Source: Conus ventricosus
Taxonomy: Eukaryota > Mollusca > Gastropoda > Neogastropoda > Conidae
Direction of reading: 5' to 3'
Length of the DNA stretch: 64,000 nucleotides
NCBI GenBank assembly: GCA_018398815.1
Contig: CM031609.1
Span: forward strand, 34,752,511-34,816,510
The notes under the pieces are model-generated. The model was not told where the DNA came from, searched no databases, and saw only the letters and a program-made list of their open reading frames with translations. The translations under genes were made by a program, and so were the position numbers. Below are positions 24,108-36,200 of the stretch, in pieces. The first letter of the stretch is position 1. The number at the start of each line of letters is the position of its first letter.

Positions 24108-26144
24108 TGTGTAGAAATGGAGAAGATATGTAATGGGTTTGAGGACTGCATTACAAAGAAGGACGAGACAGATTGTGTCTTTGAAGGTTATAAATTTGAT
24201 GAAATAAGTCCCCCAGCTGTGATCGACTTTGACAAACCTGGGGGATTTTCCATACATAATCTGCAAAAAAGTAACATTCAGTGCCCAGACACTCATTTTC
24301 AGTGTCATGATGATGGCTATTGTCTTCCTGTCTATGTCAGATGTAATGACATGATCGACTGTCCAGATCATGAGGACGAAGCTGACTGTGAAAACTACAA
24401 GACGTGCCCAGGGTTTTATCGATGTCGTGACAGTCACAAAACAATTTGTGTGCATATGGACCACCTGTGTGATGGTCTTCCACACTGTCCACTGCATGAT
24501 GATGAACTGATGTGCTCCATCGTCTGTCCTGAGTCATGTCTTTGCATAGGCCATGCCTTCACCTGTAACCACACTTTTCTTGTCAGCTCTTTCCCACAGG
24601 TACGCTACCTTGAAGCCTCACACAGTGGAATACGTATGGATGACGTCAATAATAACACTATGCTGATCCATCTGGGCGTACAGGCGTGTGGAGTGGGGAA
24701 CTTAACAGGAGTCATTTTACCCAATCTTCACAGTTTGGATCTCAGTAAGAATTTCATTCGTTCTATCAGCTTCAACCACTTGGCAGGAATGCCTCAACTT
24801 CGGAGATTGAATCTTGCAGGTAATCCCATGTCTGGCCATATCTATGTCCAGAACCTGTATGTACATCAGTCACTGGAGATCTTAAATCTATCCCGTGTCC
24901 AAGCTCTTTCTCTCAACTTGAGCACTTTGTCCGCTGTAATGCCACAAATACAATATATAGATTTGTCATGGAGTCCAATTAAAGAACTGCACGAACAAGG
25001 CTTGTTTGATCATCTTCAGTCCCTTCATTTGCAAGGCTGTCCTATAACACAGTTCAGTCCGGATTTTATGAAACGGATGACCAGTCTGAAATATGTGTTT
25101 TCAGACAACTTCAAATTGTGTTGTTCTGCTGTTTTACCACATGCTTTCCAAGGCCAATGTTTGGCTCCATCTGATAAAATCTCATCATGTGATAACCTGT
25201 TGAAATCTGTTGCTCATCGATGTACCCTTGTGGTATTTGCCATGCTTGCTGTTCTGGGCAACTTTGGTGGTTTCGTCTATCGTCTGTATCGTGTCTTGGA
25301 AAACACAAAGTCTGGCTTTGCAATATTTGTTCTTCATCTGCATGTTTCGGACTATATAATGGGGATTTATCTAGTCTTCATAGTGGTAGCAGACTGGATT
25401 TATGCTGGAAGTTACATTTGGAATGAAACTGAATGGAAAAAAAGCTCAGCGTGTAGCATTGCTGGGTTCTTATCCTTGCTGTCATCTGAAGTATCAGCCT
25501 TCTTAGTTTGTTTACTTACTTTGGATCGCTGTCTTGTGCTCTGTTTTCCTTTCAGTCACGTTCGCTTCGGAGCCAGATCAGCTCAAACAGCCTGCATCAC
25601 CATGTGGGGACTGGGACTTACACTTGCGATGGTGCCTCTGCTGCCTGTGACTTCACACTGGGAATTTTATCACCAGACAGGTATTTGTATTCCACTGCCT
25701 GTCAGCAGAGCTGATTTTACTGGTCACTCTTACCTGTTCAGTATCATGATCGTCTGCAACCTAACCCTTTTCTTCTTAATTGGTATGGGTCAGGGCATCA
25801 TTTACTGGTTAACAAGGAGCGTTAGTATGTCTGATCAGCTGGCAGAGACCAAAGAAGTAGGCAACCAGACTGCACAATCCAAGGAAGCAACAGTCGCTAG
25901 ACGTCTTCGATCTGTCGCTGTTACCGATTTCCTGTGCTGGTTTCCTGTCGGTCTGTGTGGGGTCCTGGCTGCCCGTGGTGTTGTCATTCCCGAGAAGGTC
26001 AATGTTGGACTAGCCGTTGTCTTGCTGCCAATCAATTCAGCATTAAATCCGTTCCTTTACACGTTGAGTATAATGATAGAGAAACGACGCAAAACGCAAG
26101 AGCTTCGTTTTCAGAAACTGTTGCGATCTCAGCAGAAGAGGTGA
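24108..26144 (+). CDS. Gene A last exon: LDLa repeats, leucine-rich repeats and 7TM receptor domain
   Basis: The acceptor TTTTGTTCAG ends at 24107; phase 0 joins GSGQ to CVEMEKIC, completing an LDLa repeat split by the intron. Two more LDLa repeats follow (CPDTHFQC to DEADC; CPGFYRCRDSHKTIC to DDELMC), then an LRR N-terminal cap (CPESCLCIGHAFTC). About six leucine-rich repeats lie at 24600-25100 (NLHSLDLSKNFI, QLRRLNLAGNPM), with a C-terminal cap ending SSCDNLLKSVAHRC. Seven hydrophobic helices run from TLVVFAMLAVLGNFGGFVYR (about 25225) to INSALNPFLYTL (about 26070). GPCR landmarks are a DRC triplet after helix 3 (LLTLDRCLVLC) in place of DRY, a cytoplasmic loop with SKEATVARRLRS, and NPFLY in helix 7. 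The short basic tail ends at TGA 26142-26144. The exon is intact here but frame-broken in gene B. Membrane receptor signalling through a G protein is expected from the family; ligand and G-protein class are unknown. Confidence 0.93.
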   Translation, partial: CVEMEKICNGFEDCITKKDETDCVFEGYKFDEISPPAVIDFDKPGGFSIHNLQKSNIQCPDTHFQCHDDGYCLPVYVRCNDMIDCPDHEDEADCENYKTCPGFYRCRDSHKTICVHMDHLCDGLPHCPLHDDELMCSIVCPESCLCIGHAFTCNHTFLVSSFPQVRYLEASHSGIRMDDVNNNTMLIHLGVQACGVGNLTGVILPNLHSLDLSKNFIRSISFNHLAGMPQLRRLNLAGNPMSGHIYVQNLYVHQSLEILNLSRVQALSLNLSTLSAVMPQIQYIDLSWSPIKELHEQGLFDHLQSLHLQGCPITQFSPDFMKRMTSLKYVFSDNFKLCCSAVLPHAFQGQCLAPSDKISSCDNLLKSVAHRCTLVVFAMLAVLGNFGGFVYRLYRVLENTKSGFAIFVLHLHVSDYIMGIYLVFIVVADWIYAGSYIWNETEWKKSSACSIAGFLSLLSSEVSAFLVCLLTLDRCLVLCFPFSHVRFGARSAQTACITMWGLGLTLAMVPLLPVTSHWEFYHQTGICIPLPVSRADFTGHSYLFSIMIVCNLTLFFLIGMGQGIIYWLTRSVSMSDQLAETKEVGNQTAQSKEATVARRLRSVAVTDFLCWFPVGLCGVLAARGVVIPEKVNVGLAVVLLPINSALNPFLYTLSIMIEKRRKTQELRFQKLLRSQQKR

Positions 26145-26510
26145 CGCTTGCTGTAGATTTATTTCAAAGAAAAACTGATATGAAAATTATTGTTGTAATA
26201 ATCCATATGGAGAACGTGCTTCAGTAAATGGTTGTTCTCTTTATGTCCATTTTTACGCTTTCTCATTGGAAAAAATACCAGGACGCTTCTATAGTACATA
26301 GTCATACATCACTGCCTGTTTTTCAATTAGTTTTTACGGCTAACAACCTCATTCCGTTATGTACATTCCCTAGCTCCTCATTTACATGACCAAAATCACA
26401 CACACACACTGTCTTTACTGTTTCTAACACATTATCAATTTACTTTCAAAACTGGCCATTCATGTTTAAGCATCATTCAGATTGTTAAACCACCATATAA
26501 GTACATAAAA
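26145..26510 (+). other. 3' flank of gene A, conserved with gene B
   Basis: The sequence after the stop aligns with the reverse complement of 33160-33505: shared blocks include TTTACGCTTTCTC, CTATAGTACA, CCTCATTCC followed by TATGTACATTCCCTA, and ATCAATTTACTTTC. It is therefore probably 3' UTR plus flank carried along in the duplication. No unambiguous polyadenylation signal was picked out. Confidence 0.7.
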
Positions 26511-26600
26511 ATAGAGTGCGAGTGTTTCGCATTAACAGGACATCGGTGACCCAAAAAGAAAAACCTTTTTTTTAAAAGACAGTCGCATGTATCGGCTGCA

Positions 26601-26603
<3 letters not shown>

Positions 26604-26674
<71 letters not shown>
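26604..26674. repeat. (CA)n microsatellite
   Basis: About 70 bp of uninterrupted CA repeat just beyond the region conserved between genes A and B. The stretch 26700-27060 that follows has no recognised gene; it ends in an interrupted TCC/CTT run at 26995-27035. Confidence 0.92.
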
Positions 26675-26680
<6 letters not shown>

Positions 26681-27114
26681 GCGCTCAATAGAGCGAGCTG
26701 CGGCAATCTGTATCAATATACGTTAGATTCAATATTTGAATTAGTATTGATGGTATTGTGCTGTAGGGCTTACTACCTACGGTTATTCCCTTAGCAGTAC
26801 AAGTCATGGTGTTTTTACTCCTGCGCCGGTTTAAAGGACAGATCCCGGATCTGTTTGAGCGTGGCGAAGATCCGCGTGGAGATCCGTGTGTCTGTGCAGT
26901 TAGGGACTGAGTCACGTGACAAACTGCTGAACGTTAGACTCCCGAGACGGAGCTGAGAGCTGGAGAGACTAATATAGAATACCGGGCAGTCGTCGTCCTC
27001 CTCCTCTTCTTCCTCCTCCTCTTCTTCCTCCTGTTCGATTTTGACCAAAAAAAGAAACGTTTAAATATTTAGTTTGACTTGTTCCGTGAGGTATCCAGTG
27101 GAAATGTGTATGGT

Positions 27115-27116
<2 letters not shown>

Positions 27117-27181
<65 letters not shown>

Positions 27182-27422
27182 TCTCTCTGGTATGTTTGCA
27201 CGTTCTTCAGTCTAATGTTTGTCACTAAAGACGATTTAAGCAGGAAAAAAAAAGAAAAAGAAAACAACCACCCTCTCCTCTTAATATTCACAATTTACAC
27301 TTGTCCATTTAAAAAAATTGTTGATATAACAGCTACAGCCAAAGTTTGTCACCGCAGATAGTACGAGTGGGAATAACAAGGACAATAATAATGGTAATAA
27401 TGGTGATTATGATGATGATGAA

Positions 27423-27497
<75 letters not shown>

Positions 27498-27650
27498 AAC
27501 AATAATAATGATGATGATGATGGTGGTGATGATGATAGTAATGTTAATAAACCAATAATAATTCTAATGATAATAATGATAACAACACCCACCACCAACA
27601 ACAACAACAAAATAATAATGACGATAATGATGATGATAATGATAACAACA
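27117..27650. repeat. (CT)n then (GAT)n microsatellites
   Basis: CT repeats lie at about 27117-27187 and a long interrupted ATG/GAT trinucleotide tract at about 27404-27650 with AAT variants. No gene lies between them. Confidence 0.9.
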
Positions 27651-28629
27651 ATAAATGCACATTAATCCTTAATTGTTTTTCACATTTTAAAGATGTATGA
27701 CTGTAAACAAAAAACAAACAAAAAAGAAATGACAAGACAAAACACGACGCGTTTCGGCCTTTGTGGTCTTCTTTGGGCAAGGCAAACAACATTCAGGACA
27801 ATGAAAACAAAGAACGAGCAGTCACATAACTTCTTAAACTGGGTGAAAGATGGACGTTGAATGAAAGCGAGGCTGTGCGAAAGGAGACCATGCCAGTTAA
27901 ACTGATGATAAAGATGATAATAATAATGAAAGTAATAACAATTTCATCGTCCTGGATATTGTTTATCTTGCATAAAGAAGACCAAAGAGGTTGAAACATG
28001 TCGTATTGTGTCTTGTGATTTGTTTGTTCTCTTTGTCTGACGGAATATCTATAATTCCTCTTTGAAATTTGTTTGAATTTCCGCCTGCAGTCATCTCACT
28101 TTGAAACTAAATGAAACTGAAAAACAACTATTTCTCATTATTTTTTCAAGCGTTAGTAGGCCCCCAATTACACAATTGTCGTCTTGACACCCAAACTTCA
28201 ATTATTACGAGAATGATCTGAAACTCCTGGTTTGATGCCACTCCCGACAAAGATCCTGCTGATGGTAATATCATTATGGGCAGCATTGTTTGATTTACAA
28301 ATATGGATTATACATGCCACACATTTGTCTTTTACTGCTGCAGTAGGAAGTATAGAGGGAAGAATGGTAGTTAGCTGGATCTCGTAAAGTGGGAGGCAGT
28401 GAATTCCAAACACTTGCAGGAGGAAAAGGTAAAGGGACGCTCTCAAAACGATTTTAGTTTTCGCTTTATCATTTTCTGGAGTGTGTGACTGGAGGAGAGG
28501 ACAGTGTGCGATAACTGGTATGCATGGAGTGTAGGGGAAAGGTATGGTGGAAAGGAACGGAAAGCAAGAAAAACAAAATTGATAGATGTATGGTGTCTTA
28601 ATTCTGGCAAAAGGAACTAAAAGGTCGGG
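27651..28629. other. Intergenic stretch between genes A and B
   Basis: No gene recognised. At about 27745-27785 the minus strand reads GACCACAAAGGCCGAAACG, resembling the stem and GAAAC part of Penelope-type hammerhead tails but without the CTGANGA half. It may be a degraded retroelement end. Confidence 0.4.
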
Positions 28630-29520
28630 TCAGTAAGAAGCAGACACACCCATTACTGCACAGTGTAAAGCAAACGGACGAAAAACTCTGCAATGTAACT
28701 CAGTCAGACAGACAACTATACTGAGTGAATTAAACGGACCCACAGTGTGCAATGTTGAGCAAACTGACTGCTGTGCAAAGTAAAATAGACTGAAAATTGT
28801 GCAAAGTGAAGTACACAGTCTCACCAATGCAATGCAATGCAGGCAGATTCGACACACGGTACAGCGTGAAGCAGACAGACACACCAGAGTGAAACGTGAA
28901 GAGACAGACTAAGCGTGCAACGTGAAGAGACAGACTAAGCGTGCAACGTGAAGAGACAGACTGAGCGTGCAACGTGAAGAGACAGACTAACGTGGTGCAA
29001 CGTGAAGCAGACAGACACACCAGAGTGAAACATGAAGAGACAGACTAAGCGTAGTGCAACGTGAAAAGACAGGCTCACTGCTCTTCAATCCAAGCAGAAA
29101 GATCACCAATGCACAGTGGAAGCATACCTGCCATTGTACATTCTGAGACAGACTCATTACTGTACCATGTAAAAAAAGGGTAGGTTCAACACTTTACAGT
29201 GTAAATCAGAACGGTACACCACGGGTGTCGAGTGAAGCAGACTGACCACCGTACAGTGCACAGCAAACACAACACTATACAGTGTGAAGGAGGCACCCCC
29301 ACCACTGCACGGTTGAAGCAGACCAGCTCATCGCTGTACGGTGTGATTCAAACTCACTGCGGTGCAGTGAGAAATAAACAGAATCACCACTGTCAATGGA
29401 AGCAGACAGAACTCACTGCTCTAGCATTTATGCAGACTTACCACGCTCAGCGTGGGAATCAGACTCTACGCTGCACAGTGAAGCAGATAGAGTCACCACG
29501 TGAAATGTGATGCGGGGACC
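28630..29520. repeat. Degenerate minisatellite built on a CAGTGTGAAGCAGACAGAC-like motif
   Basis: Across about 890 bp the motif family GTGCAACGTGAAG / ACAGTGTAAAGCAGAC / TCACCACTGC recurs with variable spacing. The part at about 28900-29060 is a cleaner 26-bp tandem (GAAGAGACAGACTAAGCGTG plus 6 bp, about four copies). No coding potential. Confidence 0.75.
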
Positions 29521-29561
29521 ACAGTGTGGAGCAACTGTCTTGCCACCTTACAGTTGAGACG

Positions 29562-29651
29562 CAGAGAGAGAGAGAGGCAGAAGAGAGAGAGAGGAGAGAG
29601 AGAGGGGAAGAGAGAGAGAGAGAGAGAGAAGAGGCAGAGAGAGAGAGAGAG

Positions 29652-29692
<41 letters not shown>

Positions 29693-29913
29693 AGAGAGCA
29701 GAGAGAGAGAGAGGCAGAGAGAACACTGAACACTGAACATTTTTAATGTCATTAGCTATACAACCCTTGGGACAGGGGGGGTACAGCACAAAATAATCAT
29801 ATCGAAAATGAAAGTAACAACATAAAAAAAACACAATCAACTGAAAGTATAAATCCCAAGCAAAATAGGCCAGTATCTCGACCATCCGCAAGAGAAGAGA
29901 GAGAGAGAGAGGG

Positions 29914-29947
<34 letters not shown>

Positions 29948-29970
29948 AGAGAGAGAGGGGAAGAGAGGCA
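29562..29970. repeat. (GA)n tracts flanking a LINE-like tail
   Basis: GA-rich runs lie at about 29562-29722 and 29893-29965. Between them an (ACACTGA)n short tandem (29722-29740) followed by TTTTTAATGTCATT resembles the 3' tail of a minus-strand LINE. The body may continue to about 30520, where no conserved domain could be read. Confidence 0.6.
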
Positions 29971-29974
29971 GACA

Positions 29975-30640
29975 AGAACATGCAGGCAAATAGAACAGCC
30001 ACCCGAGATACATGCATCAAAATAAGTCATAAGATACTGGGTAAGCTCATAACCTGTACAGAAGCGATTCAGTCCCCTTGTTCATTCTCTTGAGCGTGAC
30101 ATTTCCCTCTAAAGCATGCAGCAAACCAGCTATAAAATTCTTTTTCGATGAAGCCGTCCCAAATGTATTACCAGTGGAAAACATTAACAGGAAACAGTCA
30201 CCCTTTGCACAATATTGCAATGTCAGATGTTTTTCCCTCACATAACAAACGGAGCATGTCATTGATAGTGTCATACTAACGGGAGCATGTCACTGATGGC
30301 ATCAGGGGTCACCCACGGGGAAGATGTGTGACCATGTATCAACATCAAATGCATACCAACGAGTCTCACGGCAAGGAAATAACTTCAGATAAGGTGCAGC
30401 GGGAGACGGTACTATGCAATGAATACAATAGTCAAATGTGGGCTGACATACATCACTCCATGGGGGCTGTATCTGCTTGAAACGTATACTGGGCAAGAAG
30501 CCAGAAGACTGTCGCATTCAACACTGCAGCTCATAAACATTACAACCCTAAGGTTTTCTTGCATCATTGATGGACTGGGTGGGAAAAGGAGAGGACGTCC
30601 TCGACCTGAGGAACCATATTTCTATCTATCTATCAATATT
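29975..30640 (-). other. Probable retroelement remnant, unclassified
   Basis: Short minus-strand frames (30047-30274, 30302-30517) have protein-like composition but no motif I recognise. Adjacency to the tandem tail at 29722-29740 suggests a 5'-truncated LINE. A 22-bp near-duplication around GGAGCATGTCATTGATAG and GGAGCATGTCACTGATGG lies at 30250-30300. Confidence 0.35.
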
Positions 30641-30689
30641 ATATATATAATGTCAAAAAAAAGATGCCGGCAGTATAGTAATGGCGGGA

Positions 30690-31295
30690 AAACCCGTGCA
30701 AGCTAACAATTCTTCCATTACATTGATGACTTGGCGAAGATTTGAATGAAAAACAAAGTGGAGGGGGGTGGGAGAGACGAGTCGACGAAGAAAAAAACAT
30801 GAGAACATTAAGTTAGGAAAATATATTACACATGTTAAATCCTCCACTAGCTTCAAGGCCTTTCACCTGCTGGATCGGACTCATCAGGGGGACACAGCTG
30901 ATCGTGTCGGTGCTCCCTTAGCATCAAATGGAGATACACCACAGTCTATTATTCTGTGGTGTTCTAACCACCAAAGGTTCAGAAAAAAAATCCAACACCC
31001 ACGCCAAAGGAGCCAGCGAAGGGTAGAAAAGTGAAACAAAAAGAAAGTGTGGTAAGGAAGTAAGTTGCTGAACAACTAGAATCATCATATAAACAGTATA
31101 AAATGTAGGGGAAAATCTTTGAGCTTATGCGTGAGGATCTATTCATGGACGAAGGGAGGTCAAAAAGATGTCCAACAGTCTGAGTGATCAGCTTTGGTGT
31201 TCAGTAAACCAACCATTGTCAGCAGCTAAGAGCTGTGCAGAACAGCCTTTATTTGGAACTCCAAAGAGATGCAATCCCCCATTGATTGACCAAAC
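30690..31295 (+). repeat. Dispersed repeat family, about 600 bp (copy 1, with a partial second copy at 31300-31480)
   Basis: It aligns with the reverse complement of 45595-46215: shared blocks include CCTTTCACCTGCTGGATCGG against its gene-B-side counterpart, the GGTGTTCTAACCACCAA-like block, AACAATTCTTCCAT, and the end CCCCCATTGATTGACCAAAC. A second, truncated copy starts directly after it with AAGTGCAGGCTAAGAAT (31310) and the shared ATGACTTGGCAAAGATTT block. No coding domain seen. The family is unnamed by me; a non-autonomous element is the simplest reading. Confidence 0.65.
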
Positions 31296-31528
31296 ATGAA
31301 TATGCCGAACAAGTGCAGGCTAAGAATTTTTGCATCATTACATCAATGACTTGGCAAAGATTTCAATACAAAAAAGGAGGGTGTGGGGGGCGAGAGGGAG
31401 AAGAAGAAAACGAGTACATCAAGTCAGGTAAAGATATTATAAATGTTACACCCTTCACTAGTAGCATATGGGAACCATCGTAATCCTTCCCGAAGACAGA
31501 TCAAATCATACTGCCTGCTCTAGTCCTG

Positions 31529-31530
<2 letters not shown>

Positions 31531-31608
<78 letters not shown>

Positions 31609-31644
31609 CACACACACACGCACACACACACACACGCACGCACG

Positions 31645-31729
<85 letters not shown>

Positions 31730-31795
31730 CATATATATATATATATATAGATATATTTGTCTATCCATCTATCTACCTACCTACCTATCTATCTA

Positions 31796-31881
<86 letters not shown>

Positions 31882-31882
31882 T
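31531..31882. repeat. (CA)n, (TA)n and (TATC)n compound microsatellite
   Basis: About 200 bp of CA with a GCAC interruption, then TA (31730-31750) and about 115 bp of CTAT/TATC tetranucleotide repeat. From 31883 to 32200 no gene. Confidence 0.95.
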
Positions 31883-32200
31883 GTCATTACTGTCAGAAAT
31901 ACTGCTGAACAGTATTACTGTCAGAAATACCTTTCACAATGTAAAATATAAAAACAAATGTGCCATATCCATACACGTTCATGCATTATTCAAAACCCTT
32001 TTCAATAATCGCAGACAGTGGTTTAAATGACATATGGGTTTATCTATACAGCATGTAATCGCTTCACATTGTCTTAAATTAAAAACAAATTGTCCTTACG
32101 ATAAATTTGTTTCATTTACACAGTGTTGAAACTCAGGACCTGTGACATCCTAAGAATAGCAGACGAGTAAATGTCGTTACATCACAAAACCCATAGAGTC

Positions 32201-32604
<404 letters not shown>

Positions 32605-33507
32605 TCTTCTCCGTGATCTATCACTGTATTAGCTCGCTGATTTTCAAGAATGTAAATATACTTTAGATCTTGTCTGTGTGGTGGAGATAGGCCAATGCTG
32701 AGATGTATGATCATGGAACTTATCATCCTCATCCATAGATCACACTTTGCAAGTTTTTTTACGTACACTTATTGTTCCTTTCTGCTTCAGGGTTTTTCCC
32801 GTGTGCCTTTCCTTTTTGTTTTGAATGATAATGTGCAGGCGGGACGTGCATTTCTATTCACTGAACAAAATGATGTAATCTTAAAAGAAAACGTGACTGA
32901 ATCTCTTACACCTGCTTAAAGACCGCGGTCAGTGCACGATGTTTTCTTCACTCGCTGACAAATTAAAAATGGCAAATCCATTAGCAAGATTGAAAATGAA
33001 TGTCTCTAATGACGATTTGCGCAAGACATCGCGAACGAATGACGAGCACTGAACTATGTGCAGATGTCGTTTTTTTCACACTCCCTCATAAAATAAACAG
33101 GTTTTGTTTTCTTTAAAACAGGATTTATAATTGTTTTTGTTTGTTTGTTTTTAGAAGCACGGTGGTTCAACAACTTAAATGATGCTTGAAAAATGAATCG
33201 CCAGTTTGAAAGTAAATTGATGATGTGTCAAAAAATTAGGATATTAAAAAAAAACAGAAGTAAATCAGCAAGTAGGGAATGTACATACTGGAATGAGGTT
33301 CTTAGTCATGAAAACAATTTGACTATCAAACAGGCGGTGCTGTATAAATGTGTACTATAGAGGAGGTCTCAATGATTTTATTCAACGAGAAAGCGTAAAC
33401 ATGGACAGACAGAGAACAACCATATACTGAAACGTACTCTCTGCATGGGTTGTTACAACATTAATTTTCAAATCAGGTTTTGTTTTAAAATGAATCTGCA
33501 TGAAGTG

Positions 33508-35542
33508 TCACCTCTTTTGCTGAGATCGTAACAGTTTCTGAAAACGAAGCTCTTGTGCTTTGCGTCGTTTCTCTAGCATTATACTAAAACGCATAAAGGA
33601 ACGGATTTAATGCTGAATTGATGGGCATCAAGACAATGGCTAGTCCGACGTTGACTGTCTCGGGAATAACAACACCACGGGCAGCCAGGACCCCACACAG
33701 ACCGACAGGAAACCAGCACAGGAAATCGGACACAACCACAGATCGAAGACGTCTAGCGACTGTTGCTTCCTTGGATCGTGCAGTCTGGTTGCCTACTTCT
33801 TTGGTCTCTGCCAGCTGATCAGACATACTAACACTCCTTGTTAACCAGTAAATGATGCCCTGACCCATACCAATTAAAAAAAAAAGAGTAAGGTTGCATA
33901 CGATCATGATACTGAACAGGTACAAGTGACCGGTAAAGTCAGCTCTGCTGACAGGCAGTGGAATACAAATACCTGTCCGGTGATAAAATTCCCAGTGTGA
34001 AGACACAGGCAGCAGAGGCACCATCGCAAGTGTAAGTCCCAGTCCCCACATGGTGAAGCAGGCTGTTTGAGCTGATCTGGCTCCGAAGCGAACGTGACTG
34101 AAAGGAAAACAGAGCACAAGACAGCGATCCAAAGTAAGTAAACAAACTAAGAAGCTGATACTTCAGATGACAGCAAGGATAAGAACCCAGCAATGCTACA
34201 CGCTGAGCTTTTTTTCCATTTAGTTTCATTCCAAATGTAACTTCCAGCATATATCCAGTCTGCCACCACTATGAAGACTAGATAAATCCCCATTAGATAG
34301 TCCGAAACATGCAGATGAAGAACAAATATTGCAAAGCCAGACTTGTGTTTTCCAAGACACGATACAGACGATAGACGAAACCACCAAAGTTGCCCAGAAC
34401 AGCAAGCATGGCAAATACCACAAGGCTACATCGATGAGCAACAGATTTCAACAAGTTATCACATGATGAGATTTTATCACATGGACCCAAACATTGGCCT
34501 TGGAAAGCATGTGGTAAAACAGCAGAACAACACAATTTGAAGTTGTCTGAAAACACATATTTCAGACTGGTCATCCGTTTCATGAAATCCGGACTGAACT
34601 GTGTTATAGGACAGCCTTGTAAATGAAGGGACTGAAGGTGATCAAACAAGCCTTGTTCGTGCAGTTCTTTTGTTTCACACCATGACAAATCTATGTGCTG
34701 CATTTGTGGCATCACAGCGGACAAAGTGCTCAAGTTGAGAGAAAGAGCTTGGATACGGGATAGATTTAAGATCTCCAGTGACTGATGTACATACAGGTTC
34801 TGGGCATAGAGTTGACCAGACAAAGGATTACCTGCAAGATTCAATCTCCGAAGTTGAGGCATTCCTGCAAAGTAGTTGAAGTTGACAGAATGAATTAGAT
34901 TCTTACTGAGATCCAAACTGTGAAGATTGGTAAAATGACTCCTGTCACGTTCCCCACTCCACACGCTTGTAAGCCCAGATGGATCAGCATAGTGTTATTA
35001 TTAACGTCATCCATATGTATTCCACTGTGTGAGGCTTCAAGGTAGCGTACCTGTGGGAAAAAACTGACAAGAAAAGTGTGGTTACAGGTGAAGGCATAGC
35101 CCATGCAAAGACAAGACTCAGGACAGACGATGGAGCACATCAGTTCATCATCATGCAGTGGACAGTGTGGCAGACCATCACACAGGTGGTCCATATGCAC
35201 ACAAATTGTTTTGTGACTGTCACGACATCGATAAAACCCTGGGCACGTCTTGTAATTTTCACAGTCAGCTTCGTCTTCGTCATCCGGACAGTCGATCATG
35301 TCATTGCATCTGACATAGACAGGGAGACAATAGCCATCATTGTGACACTGAAAATGAGTGTCTGGACACTGCGTGTTGTTTTCTGGTAGAGACTTTACGG
35401 AAAATCCTCGAGGCATGTCAAAATTGATCATCGCTGGTGGTCTTATGTTATCATATACATATCCGCCGAAAGTACAGTCTGACTCGTCATAGTTTGTCGT
35501 GCAGTCTTTGAATCCATCACATATCTTCTTCATTTCGACACA
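33508..35542 (-). pseudogene. Gene B last exon: LDLa/LRR/7TM domain with four one-base indels
   Basis: The acceptor TTTCATTCAG precedes 35542 and CVEMKKICDGFKDC opens the exon, as in gene A. LDLa repeats, LRR cap and early LRRs read cleanly to about 34930. There CCC becomes CC (VILP shifts frame). At about 34350 AAA becomes AA just after helix 1 (VLENT), at about 34170 CC becomes C in helix 3, and at about 33588 TTT becomes TTTT beyond NPFLYA. Length is 2035 bp against 2037 in gene A, exactly three deletions plus one insertion. Between breaks the protein is highly similar to gene A, including LLTLDRCLVLC and NPFLY, with no in-frame nonsense substitution noticed. All four events are in homopolymers, so assembly error is a live alternative to pseudogenisation. 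Confidence 0.85.
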
Positions 35543-35900
35543 CTGAATGAAAGACAATAAGAAGCGTTTCGCACACAGTATTTAAAACCTTTAGTCGTCC
35601 TGAAACTTATCAACAACAGAACAGGGAAAAACACTTACAGGTCTCGTGCATAATTTTAGAAACTTTTTATTACAACACTACAGTTTCATCCAGGAGGTAT
35701 CAGTGGCAACGGACAAGTGCACACACGCTACACCTCATTTGCTAAGTTGCGAGAGCACAGAGTTTACAACCAGGTGGTAGATAACTTAAAAGGAATTGAA
35801 CGCACAGAAAAAAAAGTGGAAAACAAGAAAAGCAAGAAAGGAACAGACAACAAACATTTCGAGAATCAGATCTCGTGAGCGAGACTGAACTGATGCCAGA

Positions 35901-36200
<300 letters not shown>

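Larger units (their letters stand above)
42..26144 (+). other. Gene A locus: CUB / C-type lectin / LDLa / LRR G-protein-coupled receptor (5' end outside window)
   Basis: Five exons share one reading direction: 42-485, 1105-1601, 16171-16400, 16988-17551 and 24108-26144. Each internal junction has GT and AG at the expected places, and the phases agree: 1 to 1, 0 to 0, 2 to 2 and 0 to 0. The product would be a cell-surface receptor with a large modular ectodomain (two CUB-like modules, C-type lectin domain, four or more LDLa repeats, leucine-rich repeats) ending in a seven-helix domain. Related LDLa/LRR receptors such as GRL101 are known from snails; the CUB and lectin modules are seen here. 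The ligand is unknown, and lectin plus LRR modules make glycan or peptide sensing an inference only. The signal peptide and any earlier exons lie left of the window. One single-base deletion near 17009 interrupts the lectin exon. Gene B (33508-60932, minus) is an inverted duplicate. Confidence 0.8.

Noticed and set aside
24072..24497. Minus-strand frame opposite the LDLa repeats (and its mirror at 35078-35389)
   Set aside because: Antisense shadow of the Cys/Asp-rich LDLa coding sequence; present in both gene copies only because the sense strand is conserved.
26815..27048. Acidic minus-strand frame with a poly-Glu start
   Set aside because: The poly-Glu is a CTT/TCC repeat, and the remainder has no recognisable domain.
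33939..34441. Alternative minus frames at 34441-34226 and 34250-33939 in gene B's 7TM exon
   Set aside because: They are the wrong-frame readings between indels; the same wrong-frame peptides appear in gene A at 25220-25714, where the true frame is intact.
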